Position numbers and translations under genes: made by a program. Below the pieces are notes generated by a model, which was given only the letters and a program-made list of their open reading frames with translations, was not told where the DNA came from and did not search any database. From assembly GCA_963995525.1 (NCBI GenBank), contig OZ023209.1, positions 11,199,152-11,263,151 on the forward strand: 64,000 bases of DNA, read 5' to 3'. The DNA is from Escarpia spicata (lineage: Eukaryota > Annelida > Polychaeta > Sabellida > Siboglinidae). Positions 1 to 12,114 of the stretch are shown in pieces. Position 1 is the first letter of the stretch; each line of letters starts with the position of its first letter.

Positions 1-140
1 CAAACAGCAACAAGAACAAGAGCAGCGACAACACAAACAGCAGCAATAAGAACAACAACAGTATACAAACAGAAACAGCAATGCGAACAGAAGCAACAAC
101 AACAACAGCAACACGAGCAGCAGCAACAATGCCGTTGAAA
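1..140. repeat. CAA/CAG-rich low-complexity tract
   Basis: Almost purely CAA, CAG, GAA and AGC triplets, very poor in T. It is an imperfect trinucleotide repeat cut by the window start. No open frame continues from it, so I do not read it as a polyglutamine exon. Confidence 0.7.
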
Positions 141-1830
141 CTCGGTAAAATAAAGCAAACTTGTTACACAAATAATTCGACGTATACAGATTAAATTTAG
201 GCAAACTTGATACAGACAAACACAAACATTTGCCATTTAGAAACTATTAAAGTGATTGCAGGGATGCTGAAGAAATAACTAATTTGTCATATTATTGAAA
301 ACATTTAGCAATAGCATGGGTTAACGTTTTGGATATGAAAGAACTTGATTCCACTCAATTAATCTGTCAAAGTTAGAAACACTACATTTGGAAACACAAT
401 GTTGCATAACAGTAACACAAAATGCATAATTGGAGGAAACTAGTCATGGTTCTTAAATTCTTAATGTACATACATTTTAATTACAACGTCAAAACACGGA
501 TATTAGTAAAGTCGTAAACTGATTCATTAAGGCACCATGCCTTAATGAAGATCTCACATACAATCAATAGTAATATATTTTAAATTGTTTAGAATATTGA
601 CCATTCATGGTGTATTGCAATGCAATTCAGATCTAGTTTCCTGATTGATGTAATAAATGTTTTTATAGGTGGGTGATACAACTTGTATATATTACATAAC
701 TAAACATCCATTTCTATACATCGTAGCGGAAGTGTGACGTAAGGTGTGCTACGACGCTTTGAGATGGACATGTTTGGCGCTGGTAACATGTCAAGCCTTT
801 CAGAACTCATAAATATGTTTGTAATATTTTTTTTGAACGAGGCAAAGACAAAACAATTTTTGAGGTTGTAGTCCAGTATTGCCACCCATGTCAGCTGTTG
901 TCTTCCCTTATCCAAGCTTCCTTGATGCTGTTCCGTCTCAGTTCCCTTCAGCAATCTGCCTTCATTTATTTTTACCAAGCCACCTGTGCACGTCGTCCGG
1001 ATTTGTATCAACATTCGCGTTAAGCTGTACTGCATAACTGATCTATTCCCTCAGGTCATTCATTCTCCGTCTATCCACCCTCTTTGGTCTTGTAATTCTC
1101 CGAACCCAATTATACACATTGAGCATGATTTAATTTTAGATTCCTGGAAGACCTCAGCTATTTATTACAAAGCGATATGGTATGAACCAGGAATTTTTAC
1201 AATGACATTACATTTGATTAGTTATTGCTGTGTGCACGATGAAAAGCACGCGACCGTCGATTGCGTCTAGAGAGAGAGAGAGAGTGCTTTGATATTGCAA
1301 TGTATTGTGTGCCGTTATTCGTTCATTGTGTGCTTGGTAATTCGAACCGTATAGATGTATCTAAAGTCACTTTCTGTCGTGCGCACTACTACAAACTGAT
1401 TGGTCAAAATACGATCCGATTGTTTCCTGTTCTGTTAGTCAATAGTTGATTTGATTTTATATTGTTTAGTGAAATGGTACCCTTTAGTAGACTATGATTC
1501 AACTGCATACCTACTACCAATTTTGATTTCTTTCTGGAATTGAAACCTGTTCTATTTGTGAGATGTAAACATTTTCATGATTTGCAACAAGACCTTTCTA
1601 TAACTTGACAGGAATGCAACAGTTACCACTGGCGTCAATGCTACTTGTCATAGTAGTTATTCATTGATGTGGGCGAACGCAAACAATTACGAAGAAAATG
1701 TCCAATTGAACAGGGCACAGTATAATGATTTTGTGGCGATGGGACATCCACGACAATGCTAGTACAGGCCATCCATTATTATCTTACTTTGTTTATATAA
1801 AACTAAAGTATTGCCATTACCTATCAACTA
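141..1830. other. AT-rich stretch, no supported gene
   Basis: Small open frames of 60-110 codons occur on both strands (for example about 700-1035 minus) but match nothing I recognise and have no repeat or splice context. A short (GA)8 tract lies at about 1269-1284. Confidence 0.55.
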
Positions 1831-1831
1831 G

Positions 1832-3064
1832 CTCCGCCTGGATACTATGAGAGCTTCCTGCCAAGCCCGGGTAAAGGAGGAGGGTTGTGCGTGGGGCAAG
1901 CGACCACACCTCATAAAAATAGACACGCTACGGAAACTGAAACAAGAGAGTACACTGCACCCGGTGGTAGAAGCGAAGCAAACCTGAGAACTGGTTCAAT
2001 GACGGACGGCAGCCAAACCCGCAAGGAAGTCCCCACCCCGACAGCGGATCTCCTAACACAAAAATATACGATTTATATTGGAATGTGAGAACGCTGTATC
2101 AGAGAGGAAGACTGAGTCAAGTTATCCAGTAAATGCATCAATACAAGATCAACCTTCTAGGCATCACGGAGGCTAGATGGTCTGGAGCTGGGAAGAGAGT
2201 ACTGACTACAGGAGACACCATAATATGGTTAGGCAGTGAAGATAATCAGCATCAACAGGGAGTGGCCCTGATCATCCAGAGTAAGCACATCAACTCTCTT
2301 CCTGAATGGAAGCTAATTAGTGAGAGACTTCTTTATGCTAGGTTTAACTCAAGATTGATCAACTTTCAGTGGTAATCTGCTATGCTCCAACAGAAGAAGC
2401 AGAGGGTGTGGACAAAGACGCCTTCTATGTCAGTATTCAGTCAACTTTGGAAGACATCCCCCGACTTGACGTAATCGTTGTGTTTTTGGGGACATCAATG
2501 CACGTGTTGTTGAGCGACAACACAGACACGGAGAGGATCATGGGCAAACATGGAACAGGCAGGATGACTGAAATTGGCATCAGAATGTGTCACACATGTG
2601 GGGAAAATGACCTAGTGATCGGAGGAACCCTTTTCCAACATAGGACAATTCACACGGTTACATGGAGATCTCCAGATGGCAAGACTGAGAGCCAAATAGA
2701 TCACATCCTGATAAATGGGAAATGGAGGCTCTCACTACAAGATGTCAGAACAGGGAGACTAGCAGATGCTGACAGTGACCACAGCCTGTTGGTGGGAAAA
2801 CTTGGTACTGACAAGCTTCAGAACCCAGAAACGAAGCAACAGTTCATAATTGCTCTGAAGAACACTTTTAGTATTCTGCAGGAGGAAACAGAGATGACAA
2901 TACACAGTTTCAACAAGCAAGCAATCAGGGAAAACAGTGCTAGGATACAGAAGATCAAAGAGAGAGCAGTGGATCTCCACATCAACCTGGGACAAAATAG
3001 GCCAAAGGAAGGAAATAAAGAAGTGAATACTCACTACACAATCACCAAGACTGCGCCACAATGA
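1832..3064 (+). pseudogene. RTE-type non-LTR retrotransposon, 5' end and endonuclease domain (dead)
   Basis: The translation, with frame changes, reads as an AP-like endonuclease of the RTE/BovB group, the kind often mislabelled craniofacial development protein 2. Visible pieces are WNVRTLYQRGRLSQV at about 2075, LGITEARWSGAGKR at about 2157, VVICYAPTEE at about 2369, GDINARV at about 2490 in another frame, SQIDHILINGKWR at about 2690 and the catalytic SDH of DADSDHSLL at about 2775. Breaks seen: an in-frame TAA at 2130-2132, a frameshift near 2350-2360, and two compensating shifts around 2485-2515. The copy stops after the linker (KNTFSILQEE) before any reverse transcriptase, so it is truncated. 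About 240 bp before the endonuclease resemble a 5' leader of the same element. It cannot make a working protein. Confidence 0.85.
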
Positions 3065-3239
3065 AACATCATGTAGATAAATGGCTAGATAGGTGTAGTT
3101 TTTAATTAATGTATTTGTGTGTAAAGCGCGTTTAACTAGCAAGGAAATGAGCTATACAAAAATTAATGTGTTGTTATTATTAGCATTAATACTTGGTCAA
3201 TGCATTGCTCCGTTTTACCCGGCACTGCATATATCATAA

Positions 3240-3880
3240 CAAAGAAATCAAATCATTGGATTAATTAGGCGAAACATAACGTATATGGAAAAAGAGCTAA
3301 TAATACCGCTGTACAAACCAATAGTTAGGCCTCATTTAGAATATTGTATTCAAGCGTGGAGGCCATATCGCAGGAAGGACATAGATATGCTAGAAAGAGT
3401 GCAGAGGAAAGCAACTAAAATTATTCAAAAACTGAGGGATCTTAGTTACGAAATACGCCTAACAGAATGTGGTTTAATAAAACTAGAGACCAGGAGATTG
3501 AGAAGAGGTCAAATAAAAGTGTTTAAAATATTGAATGGTTATGAAAATATTGATAGAAATACTTTTTTCAGTTAAGAAAGATAGAAGGACCAGAGGACAT
3601 GAAGTTACATTAGTAAAGGAGCAGTGTATATTAGATATAAGAAAGTTCGTTCTCACAAAGGACTGTAAATAATTGGAACAGATTATCTCCTGATTGTGTT
3701 GGTGCTAGTAGCGTGAATATGTTTAAAAATAAAAACGACACATACCTAAAAGGGCGGGATACACATAGATAAAAAGTATTTGACTCTCCATAAGCCAAAA
3801 GGCTTCCTTCTTCATATGCCATCTAAAGTTAATTGTGTGGGGGGCAATCTTGTTAAATCTTGTCTTGTTAAATCACAGTG
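3240..3880 (+). pseudogene. CR1-like LINE, C-terminal end of reverse transcriptase and 3' tail
   Basis: The frame from about 3240 encodes the region after the RT palm: [18 protein letters not shown], then [22 protein letters not shown] and FKILNGYENIDRN. A frameshift at about 3570 moves on to VKKDRRTRGHEV, and another at about 3645 to SQRTVNNWNRL...VNMFKNK. This series is typical of the CR1-group ORF2 end. The copy is 5' truncated. The 3' end is a short direct repeat of the 10-mer CTTGTTAAAT at about 3850-3878, as expected for CR1-type 3' microsatellite tails. Related copies lie at 15180, 33365, 43430 and 50063. Confidence 0.85.
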
Positions 3881-4940
3881 AGGTTGTGAACAATTCAACT
3901 AAAGTTCCCTCCAGCAGTCGAGAACGTCTTCGAATGTGGCATACCTATAATATGGGCCTATAGGACATCCTAAGATCATCTTCTGATCCAGGCAAGTTTG
4001 AAGATGATGAAAGTTCATTTTATAATGGGCAGAAATATGAAACATGTCATCTTGAAAGCAACCTTGCTGTCCAGGAGGAGGAAAGCAACTGTTTGGTATA
4101 CTGGGTACTGTACATCAACTGACAATGAGTGAACAGTCATTGACCGTATGCATGGTGTCCAGGCAGGCAGTCACGGCCAGTGGAAATACCCTTCACTAGG
4201 GAACTGTTTTGCAGTAGACCCCCCACCAAGTGTAAAGCAAACGTTCTGGAGACTGGGTGGTTTCTTCCGCGAGAAACATGAATTTTAAGCTAACTAATGG
4301 CAGAGAGATCACAAAGGTTATTGGCATGCTGTAAAGGAAGATGAAACTAATAGTAGATGAAACTGACAGTAGATGTATATATGGACATCTAAAGGAGTGA
4401 GTGGATTAGGGCATTCTAAAAGGATTCGTCGTGACATAAAATATGTGTATGAGCTCACAAACAATTACTACAGGACCAACAATAAAAAATATATGCCGAA
4501 AACTATTTTACTTCATAAAAGCCTATTTTTCAACAGAAAATGCAATTTTAATAAAAGTGACTAGTCTGAGGCTCTTGAATATGCTTTTAATATATTCTTT
4601 GTACTTAAAAATATACAATTACATAGTTACATCATTGATTGTAACTCAATAATTGATGACATTAAGCAAAAAAACGATTTATCACTCGAAAATCGCACTT
4701 TGCGGCTCTCATTCACGAAAACGTCAGAATTTACGCGAATTTTCCACTGATTAAAACAATATATATTGTTTCTTTCTCGTGACTTATATGGCCACCAAAT
4801 AAAAGTGGAGCCCTGTGATCTGACAACATCACCAAAAAAATGCCAGTTTCCCCCACCCCTATGTCATTTGTTTTTTTTATATAATGGCATTTTAATAATT
4901 TGTCGTATAATTTAAATTCGCTTACTGAAACATACTCAGC
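3881..4940. other. No recognised feature
   Basis: Mixed-composition sequence with only short, unsupported open frames. I see no repeat unit or coding motif. Confidence 0.5.
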
Positions 4941-5330
4941 GTTATTGTGTATGTATAGTACAGTAACACTGTGTATTCAGATTTACTAGTAATACTGTAT
5001 ATTCAAATTTATTATTTGGCTATCTACATTGTGTTTTGAATTGCTACATTGTCACTGTGTATTTGTTTATTAATTGTTACATCATATGTTGTATTAAGCC
5101 ATGTTGAGTGTTTATTTGGTACACCGTGTATTTGACATTATTAGTATTAAACTACTTTTTAGCTCTTGTGTTTTGAATTGGGAAACTGTATTTTATTTTA
5201 TTGTTAATCCACAATTTGTATATAGCTGTACATTGTGTTTCGACTTGGTACATTATGTATTTTAATTTGTTGTTAAGCTAGGTTGTGTTTACAGTTTGAT
5301 TTTGTTGACAATTTTTGATTAGGGCAATTA
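4941..5330. repeat. Degenerate tandem repeat, about 67 bp period
   Basis: T-rich phrases like GTGTTTTGAATTG recur at about 5031, 5168 and 5235 (spacing roughly 137 and 67), with TACATTGTGTATTT and TTATTGTTAA in between. This looks like an old, strongly diverged array of five or six units. Confidence 0.45.
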
Positions 5331-6514
5331 TTTTATTGCAGTATAACTCGTAATTTCATGCTTCCGTGTGAAATATAAATTATATTGATAATAATAATTT
5401 CAGCACTCATTATGTTTAGCTCAACATATGTTGTTTTTTAAATTGTCATGTCAGTTTCAATGGTAGCATTTGTTAATGCTAATTTGCATAATTTGTGCAA
5501 TATAATGGTTACTAGTAAATTGCTGATAATTGTTACTGCCATTTGCTGAATACTAGCATTGTAATAAAACACTTGTATTAAAATGTATTTTGTTGCAGTA
5601 AAACATTGCACAGCAATTATAATGAATTCGTATGATGTTACGTTTTTTTCCATTCCTTTTCTTCCCTCTTTCAGTCAGGTGCCACCTTATAAGACATCCA
5701 CGTTTGCAACATGATTGGGCATTCGCTATGTCATATTCCACATTGCACATATATCAGAGTGCGCCATTAAAGATACATGTTTGAAGTTGCAGGTCAGCAG
5801 GAGTGCAATGTTGCACTTTAATTCAATGTTGCAGATTTCAACTCCAAATGGTGCAGACTTTTACCTTTCAGTGTGCTAAGTAGCATCTTAAAGGGTTAAT
5901 TTCTGCACCGTAATGGTGCAAAGTTGTTCCTCAAGGCGCTGTTTGTTCGGCCGACTCCGGTCCATAGGCGGTTGAGAGAACGCCCCAGAGCCATAGTTAG
6001 TCAGAGCCTGCTGGTATGGATTCAGCTGGTTGCGATACCACTGTAATGACTGATGGTGTTTCGTGTAGTCGTCTTTTCCACATTTCCAGTCTGGTGTTGC
6101 TAGCGATGAGTTCAAGGGTGTTGTAGAGTTTAGTCTGGGTGTTGTAGAGTTTAGTCTGCTCACAGCTGATGCATGGTTGTGCAATTTGTGTTTTGTGTCT
6201 GTCACTTTTCTTGTTCTTTCTGTGCGGCTGCAACAGTTTGCCTGATGTTCTGAGGAGCTATGCCAGCCAGCAGATGTAGTGTGTCTACGTTGGTTGATTC
6301 AATGAATTTGTTTTATTGTTCGATGAGGTAAGACAATTCGACGGAGGAAGTGAACAGCTCAATTAATCTATTCGGTACTAGTGACTTGATTGAATGTTTC
6401 AAGACATAACAAGGAGAGTTGATAAGTGAATGATATATTATGAACTTCATTACAAAGAGTTAAAATATATACTCGCGTTTTGAAAATACGTATACCAATC
6501 AGCAGCTGAAAACA
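5331..6514. other. AT-rich interval with a 21-bp tandem duplication and unassigned minus-strand frames
   Basis: Two overlapping minus-strand frames at 5888-6233 (105 and 78 codons) share the segment made open in both frames by a perfect 21-bp direct duplication at 6117-6158 (unit begins GGTGTTGTAGAG). The peptides are hydrophilic and match no family I know. The overlap of two frames argues against either being a conserved exon. Confidence 0.45.
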
Positions 6515-6796
6515 GTTCATAATGTATACATTACACATAATGTATACATTACACATAATGTATACATTACACATAACGTATACATTACACATAACGTATA
6601 CATTACACATAACGTATACATTACACATAATGTATACATTACACATAATGTATACATTACACATAATGTATACATTACACATAATGTATACATTACACAT
6701 AATGTATACATTACACATAATGTATACATTACACATAATGTATACATTACACATAATGTATACATTACACATAATGTATACATTACACATAATCAC
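6515..6796. repeat. 18-bp minisatellite, about 15 units
   Basis: The unit is TAATGTATACATTACACA, tandem and nearly perfect, with T/C variation giving AACGTATAC in three neighbouring units near 6570-6625. Each unit contains the 12-bp palindrome AATGTATACATT. Because 18 is a multiple of three and the unit lacks stops in some frames, long artificial frames (MYTLHI and MCNVYI repeats) appear on both strands. Confidence 0.97.
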
Positions 6797-7430
6797 TCTT
6801 ATAAACCGGATTTATTTTTACAAACAACTGGCATTGATGTTTTATTTTAACACTTATTTATGATATTTGTGAACATTAGCCGGTAGTATTTATCATAACA
6901 ATCAAGTAGGTGAAGCTCTCCTACACAATGTAGTTCCAATCCGTATCGCAGTTCGAGGAATACTCGTTTTGTTGTAAGCCTGAAATCGAATGATTGTCTC
7001 ATTTGCACGTGTTTAAATTACATTTAGTGCTGGTCGTTGACCGATGAGGTCTTCCAGCGGCATCTTGTCGACTTTTGAGTCACACTCGAGTGTCAAGCTG
7101 TGCTTATTTAGTTGGCCTCCTTTTGGATTTGTTCTCTAAACTGTTCACCTAGTGTCGGGTTTGAATTTGTGCCAGAATTTGGTACAGAAGCAGGTGTCAC
7201 GAAGCCTTCATGCCATATGAAGATCCGATAGGTGACCTTCTGACAGACTACTTAACACGATGACCTCCACAAATGCAAAGATTTTGGGCAGTCAGTCGTA
7301 TTTTTCGTAGAACTTAATGCCAAAATGTGTCTATGTGACGATTAAGGACGATGTTATTTCCGTCGTGAGGCCATTAGATGACGTCATTGTGCGCGCCGCA
7401 TAGCAACTATTCAATGCGCATGCTCGTCGG
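6797..7430. other. Downstream flank of the GPCR gene
   Basis: No other coding signal. Read on the minus strand this is the 3' side of the receptor gene. AATAAA-type signals on that strand are absent close by; TTTATT on the plus strand first appears near 6809-6860, which would give a 3' UTR of about 0.6 kb if used. Confidence 0.45.
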
Positions 7431-8588
7431 TCACATGTCCCCCTTCTGCTCATTGACCGTCGATTGTCGGAAGGTGGCGAAGGAGAGTCTGAGGTTGGGG
7501 CTGCTGAAGGAGGACCGCGCCTGTGATTGTCGGCAGAAGAGCGCGATGAAGTTCTTACGGAAGATGCGGTTGAAGGTACAGTAGAGGACGAAGTTGACGG
7601 CCGAGTTGACCGTCAGCAGGAGGTCCGTGATCTCGCGCACCCCACGGACCACGTAGTTCGCCTCGTAATAGCCGAAGCCGTATACCGTCGAGATGACGGC
7701 GTCCGGCGTCACGCACAGCACGAACACGACGATAACGGACACGAGCATGACGGTAATGCGCCGTCGCGACGTCTGGCGGCGTTTTGTCGGCGCACGCGTG
7801 CGTCGCAGCGAGCGGACGATGAAGTAGCTCAGGGTACACAAGATGGCGATCGGCACGAGCGAGCGCATGCAGTTCTGCGACCATGTATAGGCAACGACGA
7901 AGCTGCGAACGCGCCACAGGTCCGTGACGTCTACGCCAACCGATGTTTCGTTCGTGTCGTTGTGCCGCACGAACACAGTGCGGTAGCGGAGGGCGAGGGG
8001 GATCGTCAGCACGGCCATCGATACGAACACGAATATAACGGTGGCACGCGCGCGCGCGATGCTGCACAGCGTGCGCGCGCGCGTCGCGTGACACACCAAC
8101 ATGTATCGCTCCGCGGCGACGGCGACTGATAACCACGCGGTGATGCAGACAGACACGTTAAACAAGTAGTGCGCGTAGGGATACATGTATCCGAGCGCGC
8201 GGTGTCCAGCCGGCGGGTTGACGTGGATGAGGAGGGTGACGACGAAGTAGAAGACGTCGTTGGTGAGTTTGATCGTGTCTGCCACCGCCAGGCCGACGAG
8301 GAACGAGTTCGTTGACGTTGCCATCTGGCGGCCGCTCAGCACGATGATGCTTAGAATGTTTCCGGCGAGGCCGAAGAAGCAGACGATGGGGTAGAAGACG
8401 AGGCCCGTGATGAGCTGCGCCATCAGATAGAACTCCCGACCGCTAACCTCCTCCATCGGCTTCTCCGTATCGTTGACGGTCGGAGCGGTGAGCAGGCGCA
8501 GGTCGCCCACGTAAGTCGTCACGTCCGGCTGAGAGCAGGAGACGTTACCGAGGAGGCACAGCGACACGCTCCCGTTGTCCGCCATCAT
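7431..8588 (-). CDS. Class A (rhodopsin-like) G-protein-coupled receptor, probable neuropeptide receptor
   Basis: A single open frame of 385 residues, consistent with an intronless GPCR. The N-terminus has sequons at N5, N15 and N39. TM1 is about 57-84 with GLAGN (N77). TM2 is about 95-121 with LAVAD (D104). TM3 is about 138-162 and ends ERY (160-162). TM4 is about 182-200. The second outer loop has sequons N210 and N213. TM5 is about 242-260, followed by an Arg-rich third inner loop. TM6 is about 278-304 with CVTP (292-295). TM7 is about 318-338 with NFVLY (332-336) in place of NPxxY, then a basic helix-8 segment (NRIFRKNF). The NSxxNFxxY form and CxxP without Trp resemble invertebrate FMRFamide-receptor-like peptide receptors; the ligand is unknown. 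Position 3.25, normally a disulfide Cys, is Tyr136. The first of two adjacent Met codons (8586-8588) was taken as start. Coding is GC- and CpG-rich compared with its flanks. Confidence 0.9.
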   Translation of the reverse strand: MMADNGSVSLCLLGNVSCSQPDVTTYVGDLRLLTAPTVNDTEKPMEEVSGREFYLMAQLITGLVFYPIVCFFGLAGNILSIIVLSGRQMATSTNSFLVGLAVADTIKLTNDVFYFVVTLLIHVNPPAGHRALGYMYPYAHYLFNVSVCITAWLSVAVAAERYMLVCHATRARTLCSIARARATVIFVFVSMAVLTIPLALRYRTVFVRHNDTNETSVGVDVTDLWRVRSFVVAYTWSQNCMRSLVPIAILCTLSYFIVRSLRRTRAPTKRRQTSRRRITVMLVSVIVVFVLCVTPDAVISTVYGFGYYEANYVVRGVREITDLLLTVNSAVNFVLYCTFNRIFRKNFIALFCRQSQARSSFSSPNLRLSFATFRQSTVNEQKGDM

Positions 8589-8679
8589 CTGAAACGGCGA
8601 GCACTTGTAGACAACACATGCAACTTAAAACCTTGCCAGGTTTAGCCCACTATTCAGGCATTGTCCACAACAACAGAAC

Positions 8680-8800
8680 AATAATGATGACGACAATCAC
8701 GACAACAACAATACCAACAACAACGTCATCATCGTCGTCGTCGTCAACAACAACAACTACGACGACGACAACAACACCAACTTCAACAGAAACAATCATG
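8680..8800. repeat. Imperfect trinucleotide repeat (CAA/ACG/CAT)
   Basis: Runs of ACAACAACA, TCATCATCGTCGTCGTCG and ACGACGACGACAACAAC lie about 100 bp upstream of the receptor start, probably in its promoter or 5' UTR region. A 106-codon plus-strand frame through it is low-complexity and not supported. Confidence 0.8.
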
Positions 8801-9399
8801 GACACACGTGCATACGTACCCAGACGCAGACGAAATTACGCACATCAATGCGCGTGCAACGTTCGCTTCGCTCTGTCGCCTCGCGGACGGCAATTCAGGA
8901 CACACTCACGGCATTTGATTGCGCGTAGGGCAACATAGCGATGTGACATGACGCGCCGCCAAGTGGCGCTAGCGAAGGCGGTCGGCTCGATCCTGCGCAA
9001 GTCATTATAACATATTAAAACCATCTCGCGAAGTCGCTAGTGTCTTTTCCGCCCGCCTCTCCCTCGCCGCTAATGACGGTGATTGTCCCGTGCGAGCGTA
9101 ATCCCCTTGGCGCTATTGCTTTTTAATACAAGCGAATATATTGACTCTCGCGAAATCACCTACGTCACGTCCGACCATTGTTATAACTAAAGTGCGCAGT
9201 TGATCGAGCTCTGGCATGAGTCATGTATACTCACTATTGGTATGCATAAATGTTGGAAGCCGGAGCGCGCACGCTTGTGTGCCTGCAATGTGACAGTCCG
9301 GCGTAGTTCTGTTTATGGATGCCACGTCTAGCAGCGGTTCCACCGGCGGACCGTGATCTAAATGAGGCTCACTTAATCCACTGTCAGCTTCGAGATGTC
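8801..9399. other. GC-rich upstream region of the GPCR gene
   Basis: CpG-containing sequence continues to about 9350 and then drops to AT-rich repeat. It is plausible as the promoter side of the minus-strand receptor gene, but I see no clear TATA box or initiator and call no precise promoter. Confidence 0.35.
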
Positions 9400-9740
9400 G
9401 TTGTCCGAGTCAATAAAAGCGCCAACAATATGCGCAAAATAACCGATACATAATTGTGTTGTACGAATCATGTTCAGCTTGTTACCACGTGGATGATTAA
9501 TTCCCTTCTCTTTGTTATTGAATCCATGACATAAACAACAGCTAGTTGTTTTTGCCCCACGAAACTCAGCGGAGACAACCGAAATCTGACGGACAGTGCG
9601 CAATATTCATGAGCATGCCTTATATATGGGTCGAGAATTCTGGCGCAAACTGCAAACTCGGAGTAATATCAATTTATATTAGCATGGTTATTTGTGATTA
9701 ATAAAACATAGTTACGCTAGTTTGTAATCTAAATAAATAA
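9400..9740 (+). mobile_element. Short degenerate relative of the TTAA-flanked element at 56-63 kb
   Basis: The segment about 9405-9490 (TGCGCAAAATAACCG, then GCTTGTTACCACGTGGATGA) matches the left part of the elements at 56495 and 60450. The segment about 9520-9725 (CATGACATAAACAACAGCT, TCTGACGGACAGT, ATTAATAAAACATA) matches the right part at 63095-63370. It therefore looks like an internally deleted copy. The terminal repeats themselves are not recognisable here. Confidence 0.65.
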
Positions 9741-12114
9741 AGCAGCCTAACGTAACATAATTGATTGTATTTAAATTAGGTCACTACCGTATCAGGATAA
9801 ATAGTCGGCTGTGTAATTGAAATTTGTAACCTAAAGTGTGCTGTAGTACACAGGAAACAGTCTTTATAAAGACTAAGTTAGCTAAGTTATTAAATAAATT
9901 CTGATCGGGATATGGCGCCTTGCAAGCGGCAAGTCAAGCCAAATACTCTAACATGGAATACATGTTCTAACCCGTGTTCTCCCCTATCATAGTCATGCAT
10001 GCTGTCTAAATAGTCATTCAATCTGTTATTTAGTACTGCTGTCAATAATTTGTCAAGACAACTAAGAATAGTTATTCCTCTAACTGTTTGAATTTGAAGC
10101 AGGACCTATTGTTTATAAATCGGCTTAATAAATCCACTTGTCCGTGGCTTATGAATGAAAGCTGATTCTAACAACAAATTCAATTTTGTAAATATGGCTA
10201 ACATTTATGAAGTGGAAGCTTTACAAAATTCAGAAGTCATTAGATCGGAACTACATACACTGTTGCTTTTTTAAACTGCGTACGACCTTTAATACTGCTT
10301 CATTACTAAACAAAGCATTAATACATACCTATGACCAACGACGATCGTGACATAAGTGTTACATCACAATAACGACAAAGATAATCCTGCTAAATCTGGA
10401 CAACAAATTAAATTAATTAAATACCTTAGCCCAAAGAACAAGACGAGCAACGGAGAGACAAGGAACTCACCAGAAGAAAGTCTAAGACGATGGCACACTA
10501 GACTCCAAGACAAAATGATAACGAGGACGCGGAGGCGAGAAGAGCAAGAGCGGAGGGAATGGTTTTCATTTGGTGTTCAATTAGCCTCAGTCACTAGTAG
10601 GACGAATATAGCCGACGAAGATAAGGGAGACGTGATACGTCAAGTAGGTTTTCAGCGCGAACGTCGACACGTTGGCTGCTTGACGCAAGAACAAAAAGAT
10701 GTTGCGCACATCTTACGAAGACTTTGATTGAAGTCGTAGGGACTGATTCGCGTTGCCCAATTTCACGCCAATTCATCTCAAACAGATGAATTGATAACTT
10801 AAAGTTCATTTCAACAACAAAATTATACCATGAATTTCTGAAACACCTTTGAACTCGTTTTAGTGATAAGACGTTTTCGTTATGTATTCAAGACCAGACG
10901 ATGGCCAATGACATCTCCATCAAATGTGCCAAACATTGGAAGTACATTGCGTCATATTGGATGGGCACGAATGATGATTGTGTAACGAAATATTTATTTA
11001 TACAAAAATAATTGTTGTAGTACTGTTTGTTGTACAGCGAAATTGAATTGATTGTTTGTGCCATTTGTTGGTAATTTATATTTACTCTGATACTTTTGTG
11101 TTCATGATATTTAAAGTACGAGTTGAGAGACGGGGACAGATGAAGAGAAGCGCGGGTGGGGCGCGATGGCGTCGGCACATATTGTCTACGCCGCAGTGGT
11201 CGTCGTAGTCGTCGTTGGTGTCGTTCTTGCTAAGGTAAGTTGGTCGTAAATTGTGCAGCGAATAACGGTTGAAGCGAATGAGTCGCAGAAAGCTTGGCTG
11301 GCTCACAGACTGTCATACCACCGGATGGACGTAGCAGCTAAGCACGTCACGGCGTCCGTCAGTAAGAAATGGAGGCCGCTACCTTCCCAAAACTAAAGTT
11401 GAGAACAGATGTAACCGTTGCGCCTATAATTACATTACTTATTTGCATAGCTCAATAGCCAGAAGAAGTGTTACACAGTATGCAATTGTACGTACGATAC
11501 ACATTGTTTTCAATAGAAAGTAGGGTATACCGAGGCAATACAGGCACCATAAGCAAAGTACTGTTACTGTCTGGGTATATGTATGTACTTGTTATATACA
11601 GCCTGTACCCAGACTTAATGTTGGCATTTGTTTAAACGATTAAATAATGTGCATTTTGCACTCCGGTAATTGCCACGTCCAAAGGGTACACTACTGAAAG
11701 TGTGCCCACTTCAACCCCCTCCCCCGGGGTAAAATGAAAATTTTGGCAAAATAAGCACGCTAATACAAAATGACGTATTCTTCACTGGAAAACAAAAGTG
11801 GTGGAATCGCTTGAAAGTGGTACGTAGAAGAAATCGTATTCTGATCATTAGATTTACGTGTAATCTGAGCATGAAATGCAATGTTAACTTTTCTTCAGTC
11901 GTCCATGTCTCCCCAGTATCCCCTACATCAACACTACTTTCAAGTCCATTGAAGCGAGGCCGAACGTGAATTGTTATTCATTTATTTACGCTCCGAACTG
12001 ATCATAAGTAGCACAGCCACTTTAACAAAAACCATATTAAAACATTGATAGAAAATATACTTACCACTTACCAATCACAGTAATTTATTTTACCATTTCT
12101 ACTGAAGTAGTACA
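9741..12114. other. No supported gene
   Basis: Contains a 123-codon plus-strand frame at 10356-10727, hydrophilic and rich in Arg, Glu and Gln, which I do not recognise, plus short unsupported frames at 10594-11306 on the minus strand. No splice or repeat context helps. Confidence 0.45.

Noticed and set aside
700..1035. 111-codon minus-strand frame as a LINE remnant
   Set aside because: Some phrases look polymerase-like, but no diagnostic motif is present.
7527..8136. Two long open frames overlapping the GPCR (200 codons plus strand, 193 codons minus strand in another frame)
   Set aside because: They are Arg/His/Asp-rich shadows of a GC-rich coding region, without motifs, while the 385-residue frame has all seven membrane segments.
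10356..10727. 123-codon frame as a gene
   Set aside because: Low-complexity charged peptide, no family recognised, no splice or repeat support. Left as unassigned.
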